Source of the DNA: CAZSGN01 sp964606415
Lineage (GTDB): Bacteria; Bacteroidota; Bacteroidia; Bacteroidales; JBBRXJ01
Direction: 5' to 3'
DNA length: 24,016 nt
Assembly (NCBI GenBank): GCA_964606415.1
Contig: CAZSGN010000005.1
Span: 1 to 24,016, forward strand
The first letter of the stretch is position 1, and each line of letters starts with the position of its first letter. Shown here piece after piece: positions 7,295-16,271 of the stretch. Made by a program: the position numbers and the translations under genes. The notes under the pieces are model-generated. The model made no database searches and had not been told where the DNA came from. It was given only the letters and a program-made list of their open reading frames with translations.

Positions 7295-9588
7295 TTCTTT
7301 TTTGATTGCTCCATAATCTGCTGACATTTTTTATAAGTGAGCTTCGTGGCGTCCTGTCCCTTTGGAATTTTATAATTATTTTTACCATAAGAAATGTAAG
7401 GCCCCCATCTTCCTTTTAGCACCTTCAGCTCAGGATCTTCTTTAAACTCTTTTATTATTTTATTCCGCTCTCGCTCACGTTTTTCTTCGATTCGTTCAAT
7501 GGCTTTATCCAGCTCAATAGAAAAAGGATCATCCTCTTTTTTTAAAGAAGCAAATTTTCCATCATGCCTAACATAAGGGCCAAAGCGTCCAATTCCTATC
7601 ACAACTTCTTTCCCTTCGTACTCCCCGATATTCCTGGGCAGGCGAAATAATTTAAGTGCCTCCTCCAGGGTAATGGTCTCAAGATATTGACCTTTAAGCA
7701 AACTGGCAAATTTAGGCTTTTCGTCATCTTCCATGTCTCCAATTTGAGCCATGGGCCCATAACGACCGATCAACACATAAAGCGGTTTGTCTGATTCAGG
7801 ATCAACACCAAGTTGTCTTTTACCTTTATTTTTTTCGCTTTTTTCCAAAGTTTCTTCTACTTCCTTATGAAAAGGATGGTAAAATTGATCCAGCATCTTA
7901 GTCCAATCGACCTTGCCTTCAGCAATTTCATCAAATTGTTTTTCAACTTCAGCAGTAAAGTTATAATTAAGGATATCATTAAAATGCTCAACAAGAAAAT
8001 CTGTCACCACCATGCCAATATCACTGGGGAAAAGTTTATTTTTTTCAGCTCCCGTTATCTCGGTCTTGTCTTTTTCTTTGATCTGCTTATCCTCTAATAA
8101 AAACTGCTTATATTTTCTTTCCCTCCCAGGCCTTTCTTCTTTCACAACATAGCCCCGGTTCTGAATAGTTGATATTGTAGGAGCATAAGTTGAGGGACGT
8201 CCTATACCCAGTTCTTCAAGTTTTCGAACAAGACTTGCTTCAGTATACCTTGGGGGATGATGCGTAAACTTCTCTGTGGCAACAATTTCATTCATGTCAA
8301 GTAACTGACCCTCTTTAACCGGAGGCAGAATATTAGAAATTTTTTCATCTTGCTGCTCCTCCTCCTCAGTTGTTTCTATATAAACTTTAAGAAACCCGTC
8401 AAATTTAATGACTTCACCAGTTGCCTGAAAAACATGTTTACTTCCCGAAACCTCTATATCAACTGTTGTTTTTTCCAGTTCAGCTTCTTTCATTTGCGAA
8501 GCCACAGTACGTTTCCAGATCAAATCATAAAGTTTTTTCTCCTGGCTGGTTCCCGAAACACTTTGATTTTCGAGATAGGTAGGACGAATAGCTTCATGCG
8601 CCTCCTGTGCTCCCTTGGACTTATTGGTAAACTGCTTAATTTTCACATATTTTTCACCATATTCCTTGCTGATAACTTCTTTTGCTGCTTTTAAAACAGT
8701 TTCAGAAAGGTTAACAGAGTCAGTTCTCATATATGTGATCCGTCCATTTTCATAAAGCTTTTGTGCAACAGACATGGTCCGCGAGACAGAGAAGCCTAAT
8801 TTTCTGCTTGCTTCCTGCTGCAATGTTGAAGTTGTAAAAGGCGCCGCAGGATTTCTTTTTGACGGCTTACGAGTTACAGAAGCTATTTTAAAAGTGGCAT
8901 TTTTGCAATGCTCTAAAAATATTTTCGTCTCTTTTACCTCTTTTATTCGATTCTTTAATTCAGCTTTTAATTCTTTTTTTGGCGATTCATTTACTTCAAA
9001 AGCACCAATAATTCTAAATGAGGAAGTTGATTTATGATTCATTATTTCTCTTTCCCTTTCCACCAAGAGACGAACGGCAACAGACTGTACCCTGCCAGCA
9101 GAAAGAGAAGGCTTCACTTTTTTCCATAAAACAGGAGATAATTCATATCCAACAATGCGGTCAAGTATTCGTCTTGCCTGCTGCGCATCAACAAGGTTTT
9201 TATTAATCCTCCTGGGTTGCTTAATAGCTTTTAAAATAGCATCTTTAGTGATTTCATGAAAAACAATCCGTTTGGTATTTTTATCCTTAAGTTCCAAGAC
9301 CTCACTCAAATGCCATGCAATAGCTTCCCCTTCCCGGTCTTCATCAGAGGCAATCCAAACAGTACTCGCTTCCTTAGACAATTTCTTCAACTCCTTGATC
9401 ACATTTTTTTTGTCATCCGGGACAATATAATCCGGTTCGAAATTGTTTTCAATATCAATACTAAATTTCTTAGGGGACAAGTCACGGACATGGCCAAAAC
9501 TTGATTTAACAAGATAATTTTTACCTAAAAATTTTTCGATCGTCTTCGCTTTTGCAGGAGACTCAACAATTACAAGATTTTCTTCCAT
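7291..9588 (-). CDS. topA: DNA topoisomerase I (type IA)
   Basis: TopA relaxes negative supercoils by cutting one DNA strand through a 5'-phosphotyrosine. The TOPRIM domain contains E9 (IVESPAKAKTIEKFLG) and the acidic triad motif DEDREGEAIAWH (82-93). The active-site tyrosine is Y286 in GRITYMRTDS. EAHEAIRPT (329-337) and the LEELGIGRPSTYA block (457-469) are also conserved. The C-terminus lacks the four-cysteine zinc ribbons of E. coli TopA. Instead it carries three small repeats centred on GRYGP (608-612), GRFGP (667-671) and GRWGP (726-730). The protein ends in a basic QSKKK tail. At 765 residues it is full length. It is divergent from the penicillin-binding protein gene and coupled to the downstream ureohydrolase-like gene. 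Confidence 0.98.
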   Translation of the reverse strand: MEENLVIVESPAKAKTIEKFLGKNYLVKSSFGHVRDLSPKKFSIDIENNFEPDYIVPDDKKNVIKELKKLSKEASTVWIASDEDREGEAIAWHLSEVLELKDKNTKRIVFHEITKDAILKAIKQPRRINKNLVDAQQARRILDRIVGYELSPVLWKKVKPSLSAGRVQSVAVRLLVEREREIMNHKSTSSFRIIGAFEVNESPKKELKAELKNRIKEVKETKIFLEHCKNATFKIASVTRKPSKRNPAAPFTTSTLQQEASRKLGFSVSRTMSVAQKLYENGRITYMRTDSVNLSETVLKAAKEVISKEYGEKYVKIKQFTNKSKGAQEAHEAIRPTYLENQSVSGTSQEKKLYDLIWKRTVASQMKEAELEKTTVDIEVSGSKHVFQATGEVIKFDGFLKVYIETTEEEEQQDEKISNILPPVKEGQLLDMNEIVATEKFTHHPPRYTEASLVRKLEELGIGRPSTYAPTISTIQNRGYVVKEERPGRERKYKQFLLEDKQIKEKDKTEITGAEKNKLFPSDIGMVVTDFLVEHFNDILNYNFTAEVEKQFDEIAEGKVDWTKMLDQFYHPFHKEVEETLEKSEKNKGKRQLGVDPESDKPLYVLIGRYGPMAQIGDMEDDEKPKFASLLKGQYLETITLEEALKLFRLPRNIGEYEGKEVVIGIGRFGPYVRHDGKFASLKKEDDPFSIELDKAIERIEEKRERERNKIIKEFKEDPELKVLKGRWGPYISYGKNNYKIPKGQDATKLTYKKCQQIMEQSKKK

Positions 9589-9700
9589 AAAATAACAGTC
9601 TTATTATATCGTGTGTAATTTAAACAATCATATTAAAAAGGCAAATTAACAAAATTTTTTTGTTGTAATATTTATTAATTTTACCTCAAAACAATATCAA

Positions 9701-12091
9701 ATGACAAATATAAAAAAAAGACAAAAGGTTGTTGTAAGTCTTTTTTGGAGTTTATACCTTTTGGGATTAATATGTATTGTTAGCATTTTCACCCTCATAT
9801 CAACAGGAAACATGGGGTATATGCCTACATTCGAACATTTGGAAAACCCCCAGAACTATATTTCTTCAGAGGTTATTTCTTCTGACAATGAAACACTTGG
9901 AAAATATTATTATCAAAATCGTTCACTCATCGATTTCGAAGACCTTTCCCCGAACATTGTCAAAGCACTTCTTGCTATTGAAGATATTCGTTTCGAAAAT
10001 CACAGCGGAATAGATTTCCGGGGCTTAAGCAGGGTTCTTTTTAAAACATTATTATTAGGACAACGTGATGCCGGGGGAGGAAGTACGATTACTCAACAAT
10101 TAGCTAAAAATCTCTTTAACACAAGAAGTGACAATATTCAAAACATTGATTTTCTTGATGGAAAAGCAAGCCTCGTGCTAATAAAATTAAAAGAATGGGT
10201 AACAGCAATCCGATTAGAAAGGAATTATACCAAACGTGAAATTCTTGTCATGTACCTGAATACTGTCTTTTACGGCAGTCAATCGTATGGAATAAAAGCG
10301 GCCTCTCAAACCTTTTTCAATAAAGAACCACATAATCTGGACATAGAGGAAGCTGCTCTTCTGGCAGGAGTCGTCAATGCTCCAACCAGGTATAATCCCG
10401 TTAACAATCCCAAAGCAGCAAAAAAAAGAAGGGATATGGTCTTGAGCCAAATGAAAAAATACAATTTTATTTCAAATAAAGTCCACGATTCACTTGTCAA
10501 GCAACCAATAAAATTAAAATACCGGGATCAGAAACAAAATCAAGGACTCGCTCCATATTTTCGGGAATATGTCAGAATACAAATGACCCGTCAAAAACCG
10601 GACAAAACACTTTATTATTCCTACAAGGACTATCAGCAAGACTCCCTGGCATGGCTGAATAATCCGTTAACAGGATGGGTGTATAAAAACAAAAAGCCAG
10701 ATGGCACTCCTTATAATTTATATAAAGACGGCTTGAGAATTCATACCACCATCAATTCATCCTTGCAAACTTATGCAGAACAATCTATGAAGAAACACCT
10801 GGGAGAAGTGCTCCAGCGTGAATTCTTCGCTGAGAAAAAGCACCGGGCGCATGCTCCTTTCTCTAAAGAGTTAAAATTAAAGCAGATCAATTCAATTCTT
10901 GACAGAGCGATGAAACAATCATCTCGTTACAATAAATATAAAAAGGCTGGAATGAGTGAAGATTCTATTCAATATTACTTTGACCAACCAGTGGAGATGA
11001 CAATATTTACCTGGGAAGGCGAGAAAGATACCACCATGAGTCCTTATGATTCCATAAAATATTACAAGCATCTTTTACGTGTTGGTATGATGGCTGTAGA
11101 TCCAGAAAATGGTCATATCAAAGTATACATTGGCGGACCCGATTTCAGGTATTTCAAATACGACCATGTAATAAAGAGCAAGAGACAAGTAGGTTCGACC
11201 ATTAAGCCTTTCTTTTACACGTTGGCAATGGAAGAAGGATATTCACCATGTCAAAAAGCACCTTGTGTACAACAAACCTTCCAGGTTAATGATACCACAT
11301 GGTCTCCAAGAACAACCAATAAGAAAATGATTGGCGAGATGGTAACCCTGCGTTGGGGACTGGCAAATTCAGATAATTATATTTCCGCCTGGCTGCTAAA
11401 GCAATTCAATACTTCTGATATTTTCTCAGCAAAACCATTCATTCAAACGATGCAAAGAATGGGCATTAAAAGCAAAATATTTAATTCACCATCAATCATA
11501 TTAGGTTCTCCGGAGATTTCACTTTACGAAATGGTTGGGGCTTATTCAACATTTGCCAATAAAGGCATTCATATTAAGCCGATGTTTGTAACCAAGATTG
11601 AAGATAAAACAGGAACCACCATTCAAGAATTCCAACCCCACAAGCAAGAAGCCATTGGAGAAAAAACAGCTTACAAAATGCTTGACCTTTTGCAAAGTGT
11701 GGTCAATGAAGGTACAGCGATCGGGCTTCGGTCAAGATACCAATTTGAAAGTCAGTTGGGGGGTAAAACTGGAACAACACAAAATAATTCAGATGGCTGG
11801 TTTATGGGTGTTGCCCCCAATATCGTTGGAGGTGTATGGGTTGGAGGCGAAAACCGGGCTATTCATTTTGACCACATAGCCCAGGGGCAGGGCGCACATA
11901 TGGCAATGCCTATATTTGCAGAATTCCTGGAGAAAGTTTACGCCGACTCAACACTTAGCATCAGTCCAAATGATACTTTTGAAAAACCTGATAATATTTA
12001 TATTGAAAAAGACTGCAGAAAAGCAGGTAAAGAATATGAACCTTCTGAGTTTAACGATACAGATGATGATTATTTAAATACCAATTATTAA
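9701..12091 (+). CDS. Class A penicillin-binding protein (PBP1A type)
   Basis: This is a bifunctional peptidoglycan glycosyltransferase and DD-transpeptidase. One N-terminal membrane anchor spans about residues 12-33. The GT51 domain has the catalytic E94 in IEDIRFENHSG, GGGSTITQQLAKNLF (125-139) and the RLERNYTKREILVMYLN block (171-187). The transpeptidase has the nucleophile S499 in the STIK motif, S557-D-N and K689-T-G-T. All catalytic motifs are intact. At 796 residues it is complete, and it ends in a short acidic tail. It stands alone on the plus strand, divergent from topA (112 bp apart) and convergent with radA, only 20 bp from the radA stop. I see no hairpin terminator in that 20 bp. 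Confidence 0.96.
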   Translation: MTNIKKRQKVVVSLFWSLYLLGLICIVSIFTLISTGNMGYMPTFEHLENPQNYISSEVISSDNETLGKYYYQNRSLIDFEDLSPNIVKALLAIEDIRFENHSGIDFRGLSRVLFKTLLLGQRDAGGGSTITQQLAKNLFNTRSDNIQNIDFLDGKASLVLIKLKEWVTAIRLERNYTKREILVMYLNTVFYGSQSYGIKAASQTFFNKEPHNLDIEEAALLAGVVNAPTRYNPVNNPKAAKKRRDMVLSQMKKYNFISNKVHDSLVKQPIKLKYRDQKQNQGLAPYFREYVRIQMTRQKPDKTLYYSYKDYQQDSLAWLNNPLTGWVYKNKKPDGTPYNLYKDGLRIHTTINSSLQTYAEQSMKKHLGEVLQREFFAEKKHRAHAPFSKELKLKQINSILDRAMKQSSRYNKYKKAGMSEDSIQYYFDQPVEMTIFTWEGEKDTTMSPYDSIKYYKHLLRVGMMAVDPENGHIKVYIGGPDFRYFKYDHVIKSKRQVGSTIKPFFYTLAMEEGYSPCQKAPCVQQTFQVNDTTWSPRTTNKKMIGEMVTLRWGLANSDNYISAWLLKQFNTSDIFSAKPFIQTMQRMGIKSKIFNSPSIILGSPEISLYEMVGAYSTFANKGIHIKPMFVTKIEDKTGTTIQEFQPHKQEAIGEKTAYKMLDLLQSVVNEGTAIGLRSRYQFESQLGGKTGTTQNNSDGWFMGVAPNIVGGVWVGGENRAIHFDHIAQGQGAHMAMPIFAEFLEKVYADSTLSISPNDTFEKPDNIYIEKDCRKAGKEYEPSEFNDTDDDYLNTNY

Positions 12092-12111
12092 ACTTTTGCA
12101 CCCATTGTTAT

Positions 12112-13482
12112 TCATTCTTTGGTATCAAAAACCATTTTAGGCAACCGTCCTACCTGATTCAGAAAAATCAGTTTAATATTCCTGGGTCGTTCATCAATGT
12201 TTTTTTCATTATATGAAGAAAGGAAAATCTTATTAAATCCCAATTTTTCAGCTTCATTAATCCTTTGCTGCACACGGCTTACTGGTCTTATCTCCCCTGA
12301 AAGGCCAACTTCTCCGACAAAACAAACATTTTTAGGAACACTTATATCAGCTGCCGAAGAAAGGATTGCGACAATAATAGCCAAATCAATAGCAGGATCA
12401 ACCACTTTTAATCCACCAGCAATATTAATAAATACATCTTTGGTCCCCAGATTAAACCCCGCTCTTTTCTCAAGAACAGCAAGAAGCATATTCAGTCGGC
12501 GGACATCAATGCCGGTTGGTGTCCGCTGCGGGGTGCCATACACGGCAGAACTCACCAACGACTGCACTTCGATCAAAAAAGGTTTTAATCCGTCCATTGC
12601 AGCAGCAACACTTATTCCACTTAAAGACTGGTCAGATTGATTGATCAATATATCCGAAGGATTTAATATTTCTTTCAATCCTTTCTCTGCCATTTCGAAT
12701 AAAGCCAATTCAGAGGTAGCGCCAAAACGATTTTTCTGCACCCTTAAAAGCCTGTAAAAATGATGCTGATCGCCTTCAAATTGCAAAACAGTGTCAACAA
12801 TATGTTCCAGGACTTTAGGCCCTGCTATGTTACCTTCTTTATTAATATGACCGATTAAAAGCACCGGGATTCCGTTTTCTTTTGCAAATCGTAAAAGGCC
12901 AGAAGTACATTCCCGCACCTGGGTGACACTACCAGGACCTGAATCAAACTGAGCTGAATTTAATGTTTGAATAGAATCAACAATTAATAAATCAGGATGA
13001 ATATCTGCGGCGCGTCGTCTGATCTCATCAAGGTCAGTATCACAAAAAATAATCGTTTCCTGATTAAGCGCACTGATTCTTTCTGCTCTTAACCTGATTT
13101 GTTGCTCACTTTCTTCTCCGGATACATAAAAGCATTTGAGTTCATTGTTACCAACGGCAACCTGCAACGCAAGTGTCGATTTACCAATTCCAGGCTCGCC
13201 ACCCAGCAATATCAAAGCCCCGGGGACAATTCCTCCCCCCAGTATGCGATCCAGTTCACTAATACCTGTGCGAACTCTTTTCTGTACACCAACCTCAATA
13301 TCCGTCAATTTTTTAGGCGTAGAGCGTAATGACTGGTTTTGATACCCACCATCCTTTTTACCTGAAACCACGGTCTCCTCCTGCAAGGTGTTCCATTCTT
13401 TACAGGAAGGACATTGTCCAACCCACTTGGGAGATTCAGACCCACAATTACGGCAAAAAAAAAGCGTTTTATTTTTAGTCAT
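12112..13482 (-). CDS. radA: DNA repair protein RadA
   Basis: RadA (Sms) is a RecA-like ATPase and helicase that promotes branch migration of recombination intermediates. A zinc finger has C10, C13, C24 and C27 (CRNCG...CPSC). The Walker A is GGEPGIGKST (94-103), the acidic strand LLIVDSIQ is at 165-172 and the RadA-specific KNRFG is at 250-254. The C-terminal Lon-protease-like domain (about 280-450) includes GEVGLSGEIRPV. All diagnostic motifs are intact and the 456-residue length is standard. Its ATG overlaps the end of rfaE2 by 8 bp (ATGACTAA), indicating translational coupling at the end of the panC-panD-flippase-rfaE2-radA run. Confidence 0.98.
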   Translation of the reverse strand: MTKNKTLFFCRNCGSESPKWVGQCPSCKEWNTLQEETVVSGKKDGGYQNQSLRSTPKKLTDIEVGVQKRVRTGISELDRILGGGIVPGALILLGGEPGIGKSTLALQVAVGNNELKCFYVSGEESEQQIRLRAERISALNQETIIFCDTDLDEIRRRAADIHPDLLIVDSIQTLNSAQFDSGPGSVTQVRECTSGLLRFAKENGIPVLLIGHINKEGNIAGPKVLEHIVDTVLQFEGDQHHFYRLLRVQKNRFGATSELALFEMAEKGLKEILNPSDILINQSDQSLSGISVAAAMDGLKPFLIEVQSLVSSAVYGTPQRTPTGIDVRRLNMLLAVLEKRAGFNLGTKDVFINIAGGLKVVDPAIDLAIIVAILSSAADISVPKNVCFVGEVGLSGEIRPVSRVQQRINEAEKLGFNKIFLSSYNEKNIDERPRNIKLIFLNQVGRLPKMVFDTKE

Positions 13483-13975
13483 TCCGGGTAATTAAAAGCT
13501 TTTCAATTATAGAAGAAGTGGAATACCCTGGTGATAAAGGGATCGTTTCAACAACACCTCCATTACTGGTAACAAAATCATAGCCCGCAATATCTTCATT
13601 ATCGTAATCAGCCCCTTTAACCAATACATCAGGTTCAACAGCCTGGATCAGCTCTGCTGGTGTATCCTCTTCAAAAAAAATCACATAATCGACAAAGTGA
13701 ATAGCTGACAAGACAATCGCTCTGGCTTCCTGATCCTGAACAGGGCGACCTTCACCTTTAAGTCTTTTTACAGAATCATCGGTATTAAGCCCGATCACTA
13801 ATAAATCAGCTTTATCAGCTGCCATCGCAAGATATTCTATATGCCCCCGGTGTATCAAATCAAAACATCCATTGGTGAAAACCACCTTCTGATCTTTTAA
13901 ATTCCAAACACTCTTTAATGCATCCAAATCAGACTTTGGAATAATTTTATTTTTCACGATTTGTAGCTTGCTCAT
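13475..13975 (-). CDS. rfaE2: D-glycero-beta-D-manno-heptose 1-phosphate adenylyltransferase (stand-alone)
   Basis: This cytidylyltransferase-fold enzyme transfers AMP from ATP to heptose 1-phosphate to make ADP-heptose for lipopolysaccharide or S-layer glycans. Visible motifs are VVFTNGCFDLIHRGH (31-45, nucleotide-binding H42 and H45), GEGRPVQDQEARA (74-86), VKGADYDNEDI (119-129) and YSTSSII (151-157). It corresponds to the C-terminal domain of the bifunctional E. coli HldE. The kinase half is not in this window and must be encoded elsewhere. I chose the ATG at 13975 (166 residues) over an upstream TTG at 13981. It overlaps the 3' end of the flippase-like gene by 29 bp and radA by 8 bp. Closely related nucleotidyltransferases exist, so heptose specificity is by family resemblance. 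Confidence 0.9.
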   Translation of the reverse strand: MSKLQIVKNKIIPKSDLDALKSVWNLKDQKVVFTNGCFDLIHRGHIEYLAMAADKADLLVIGLNTDDSVKRLKGEGRPVQDQEARAIVLSAIHFVDYVIFFEEDTPAELIQAVEPDVLVKGADYDNEDIAGYDFVTSNGGVVETIPLSPGYSTSSIIEKLLITRND

Positions 13976-14999
13976 AATCAAACTTTTTAAAATGTATCCC
14001 TCTTCCTTTTATTACTGCCAGGGCAAGAAAAGATAATCCTCCAACCAAAAAGATCATTAATGTCATTGAAGTGTGAGAAATAGTAGCCCATGCCAATCCA
14101 TGTTCACGCTCAATTCCGTAAATAGTTAATGCAAGCGAAACCAGCCAATGATAGGCACCAATACCCGATTGAACAGGAGCAGCAATTCCAAGCCCGCCAA
14201 TCACCAGGATAAACAGCCCATCAATAATAGTAAGATGTTCGGTATACGGCAAGGTAAATACAACGACCCATGTCATCATCAGATAAGAACACCATATAAG
14301 TATTGTTGATATCAAAAACTCATAAAGCCTTTTCATTTTAAATACAGTTGTCAAACCCGAGATGACATTTTTCACCAAATCTCTGAATTTAACATAAATT
14401 TTCAGGTGGGCAAATTTCTCTCTAACATAATAAAGAAGGATCAAAGAAGAAACAATAGCTACAGAAATTACGATCCAAATAAACCAGGACAACAGGCCAA
14501 AAACACTTGCAATTTTTTCACCAATAGGAGCCAGCACCTCATCATTCAGAAATTTACCAAAGAAATCAAATTTTAACACAAAAAGCAGAATAACCAAAAA
14601 AATTAAAAACACCAGATCAATCACACGCTCAAGAATAACAGTACCTATTAACTTATCAACAGGGATCTTTTCTTTTTTCCCCAGCGTCGCACATCTGGTC
14701 ACTTCGCCTATTCTCGGAAAAGCATAATTAGCCAAATAACCAGTCATCACTGCAAAGAAAGTATTTCTCAAAAGAGGTTTATACCCCAAAGGCTCCAGTA
14801 ATAAATTCCATCTATAAGCTCTTATAATATGACTTAATACTGCAAAAGTAAATGAAGGGATAAGCCAAAAATAATTGGCACTTTTTAAATCCGCAATCAT
14901 CTGATTAAAATTCGCATCTTTAAAAGCGAAATATAACAAGGCTCCCCCAAATGACAAAAACAGCAAAAACTGTATTGCTTTAACAATTTTCCTTCTCAA
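13947..14999 (-). CDS. Flippase-like integral membrane protein (lysylphosphatidylglycerol synthase TM-domain family)
   Basis: A polytopic membrane protein of the UPF0104/AglD-like family (PF03706 type) with about eight hydrophobic segments. The first lies at about residues 5-25 after a basic start (RRKIVKAIQ), and a long one near the C-terminus is FLVGGLSFLALAVIKG. Typical features are SHIIRAYRWNLLLEPLGY, FFAVMTGYLANYAFPRIGEVTRC and APVQSGIGAYHWL. Members are thought to move lipids or glycolipids, or to be the membrane half of lipid aminoacyl synthases. No synthase domain is attached here. The open frame extends upstream into panD, but the likely start is the TTG at 14999, 4 bases after the panD stop, giving 350 residues. 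No ATG is better placed. Substrate is unknown. Confidence 0.86.
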   Translation of the reverse strand: MRRKIVKAIQFLLFLSFGGALLYFAFKDANFNQMIADLKSANYFWLIPSFTFAVLSHIIRAYRWNLLLEPLGYKPLLRNTFFAVMTGYLANYAFPRIGEVTRCATLGKKEKIPVDKLIGTVILERVIDLVFLIFLVILLFVLKFDFFGKFLNDEVLAPIGEKIASVFGLLSWFIWIVISVAIVSSLILLYYVREKFAHLKIYVKFRDLVKNVISGLTTVFKMKRLYEFLISTILIWCSYLMMTWVVVFTLPYTEHLTIIDGLFILVIGGLGIAAPVQSGIGAYHWLVSLALTIYGIEREHGLAWATISHTSMTLMIFLVGGLSFLALAVIKGRGIHFKKFDYEQATNREK

Positions 15000-15003
15000 A
15001 ATC

Positions 15004-15354
15004 TTATAATAATTTATTAGTACTTGTCTCCGGGAAAATGATCTGAGGCTTAAAAGATTTAGCCTCTTCCATATCCATGGTGGCAAAAGAAGCCACAATA
15101 ACTATATCACCCACCTGCACTTTACGCGCTGCCGGCCCATTCATGCCAATCACACCTGATCCTCTTTCTGCAACAATCACATAAGTATCCAATCGTTCCC
15201 CGTTGTTCAAATTCAACACCTGAACCTTCTCGTTCTCGACAAGGTTTGCTTCTTCAATCAAGTCTTCATCAATTGAGATACTCCCAATATAATTAAGGTT
15301 TGACTCAGTAACAGTAACCCTGTGGATCTTAGATTTTAATATTTCGATCATCAT
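15004..15354 (-). CDS. panD: Aspartate 1-decarboxylase precursor
   Basis: PanD makes beta-alanine from aspartate for pantothenate and coenzyme A. It is a pyruvoyl enzyme that self-cleaves between G24 and S25 (YIGSISID), with S25 becoming the pyruvoyl group. The numbering matches E. coli when the first of two adjacent ATG codons is used. H11-R12, Y58 and the AERGSGVIGMNGPAA block (62-76) are present, so the protein looks active. It is 116 residues, the standard length. It lies 12 bp downstream of panC, which uses its product, and 4 bp upstream of the flippase-like gene. Confidence 0.98.
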   Translation of the reverse strand: MMIEILKSKIHRVTVTESNLNYIGSISIDEDLIEEANLVENEKVQVLNLNNGERLDTYVIVAERGSGVIGMNGPAARKVQVGDIVIVASFATMDMEEAKSFKPQIIFPETSTNKLL

Positions 15355-15366
15355 GACAGCACAAAA

Positions 15367-16218
15367 TTAAAAATTTAATTTCACATTATCGATTAATCGC
15401 ACCCCTCCAATTTGAACAGCCACACAACAAATGTACCTGTCCTTATCCCATTCTTTAACCGGAGATAAATCCTGAGCATCCACAATAGCAACATACTCAA
15501 GCTCCAGTCCCCTTATATTTGCAAATTGATCTTCTGCCCATACTTTCATTTCATTTGGACTGTATGCTGGATACATCTGCACAAGCTGAAAAAGAATCCG
15601 GGAAATATGCAAAGCCTGTTTGCGATCATCCTTCTTTAACCGTTGATTCCTGGAGCTCATGGCTAGTCCGTCATCTTCACGAACCAAGGGTACCGGTACA
15701 ATTCTCGTTTGATGATTCAACTTCTCTACCATTTTCTCAATTATAAGTAATTGCTGATAATCCTTCTCACCAAAATAAGCCCTTTCCGGGCTAACAATAG
15801 TTAAAAGCCTGTCTACCACCTCAACTACCCCACGAAAATGGCCTGGGCGATGCGCGCCCTCTAACACACGATCAAGCCCCTCCAGATCAATATTTAACAT
15901 CTTTTCTTCGCCATCAAATACCTGATCTCCCGAAGGATTGAACAACAAATCATCTTTATTTAATACATGTGCTAACAACACTTTATCTCTTTCAATATCT
16001 CTCGGATATTTTTTCAGATCATCCGAATTATTAAATTGTTTAGGATTCACAAAAATACTGACTACCGTAACATCATTTTCCAGCACAGACTGGCGAATTA
16101 ATGTCATATGTCCTTCGTGAAGCGCTCCCATCGTAGGAACAAAGCCAATATTTTGTTTTTGTTCACGTAAATTATTCAAATAACACTTTAAATCCTCCCT
16201 TTTCTCAAAATATCTCAT
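15367..16218 (-). CDS. panC: Pantothenate synthetase (pantoate--beta-alanine ligase)
   Basis: PanC condenses pantoate with beta-alanine, using ATP and a pantoyl-adenylate intermediate. Family motifs are VPTMGALHEGH (27-37, H34 and H37 for ATP), FVNPKQF (56-62), RPGHFRGV (124-131), YFGEKDYQQL (148-157) and MSSRN (187-191, the KMSKS equivalent). All key residues are present in 283 residues. The start chosen is the ATG at 16218. A TTG three codons upstream (16227) would add only MGS. It is the first gene of the panC-panD-flippase-rfaE2-radA run and divergent from the glycogen-synthase-like gene. Confidence 0.98.
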   Translation of the reverse strand: MRYFEKREDLKCYLNNLREQKQNIGFVPTMGALHEGHMTLIRQSVLENDVTVVSIFVNPKQFNNSDDLKKYPRDIERDKVLLAHVLNKDDLLFNPSGDQVFDGEEKMLNIDLEGLDRVLEGAHRPGHFRGVVEVVDRLLTIVSPERAYFGEKDYQQLLIIEKMVEKLNHQTRIVPVPLVREDDGLAMSSRNQRLKKDDRKQALHISRILFQLVQMYPAYSPNEMKVWAEDQFANIRGLELEYVAIVDAQDLSPVKEWDKDRYICCVAVQIGGVRLIDNVKLNF

Positions 16219-16263
16219 ACTTCCCAATTATATGTTATATTAAATTATTCCTTTATGCTATGA

Positions 16264-16271
16264 CAAATATA
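16264..16271 (-). promoter_or_regulatory. panC: Candidate -7 promoter box for panC
   Basis: TATATTTG on the minus strand matches the Bacteroidota -7 consensus TAnnTTTG. It lies 45 bp upstream of the chosen panC ATG. No clear -33 TTG is seen, so this is a motif-level prediction. Confidence 0.4.

Noticed and set aside
7813..8694. Antisense open frames inside topA (and similar ones inside gldK, radA and rfbB)
   Set aside because: They are phenylalanine- and leucine-rich shadows of A-rich lysine/glutamate codons on the true strand and have no family features.
9589..9700. Divergent promoters between topA and the penicillin-binding protein gene
   Set aside because: Promoters must lie here, but the best matches (TTAATTTG at 9642-9649 minus, TAATTTTA at 9676-9683 plus) each have a mismatch to TAnnTTTG and no well-spaced -33 element, so I do not call them.
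15004..15098. Long start of the flippase-like protein at 15098, reading through the end of panD
   Set aside because: The extra 33 residues lie entirely over panD and the 4-base gap, and do not resemble a family N-terminus. The TTG at 14999 places a basic residue stretch directly before the first membrane helix.
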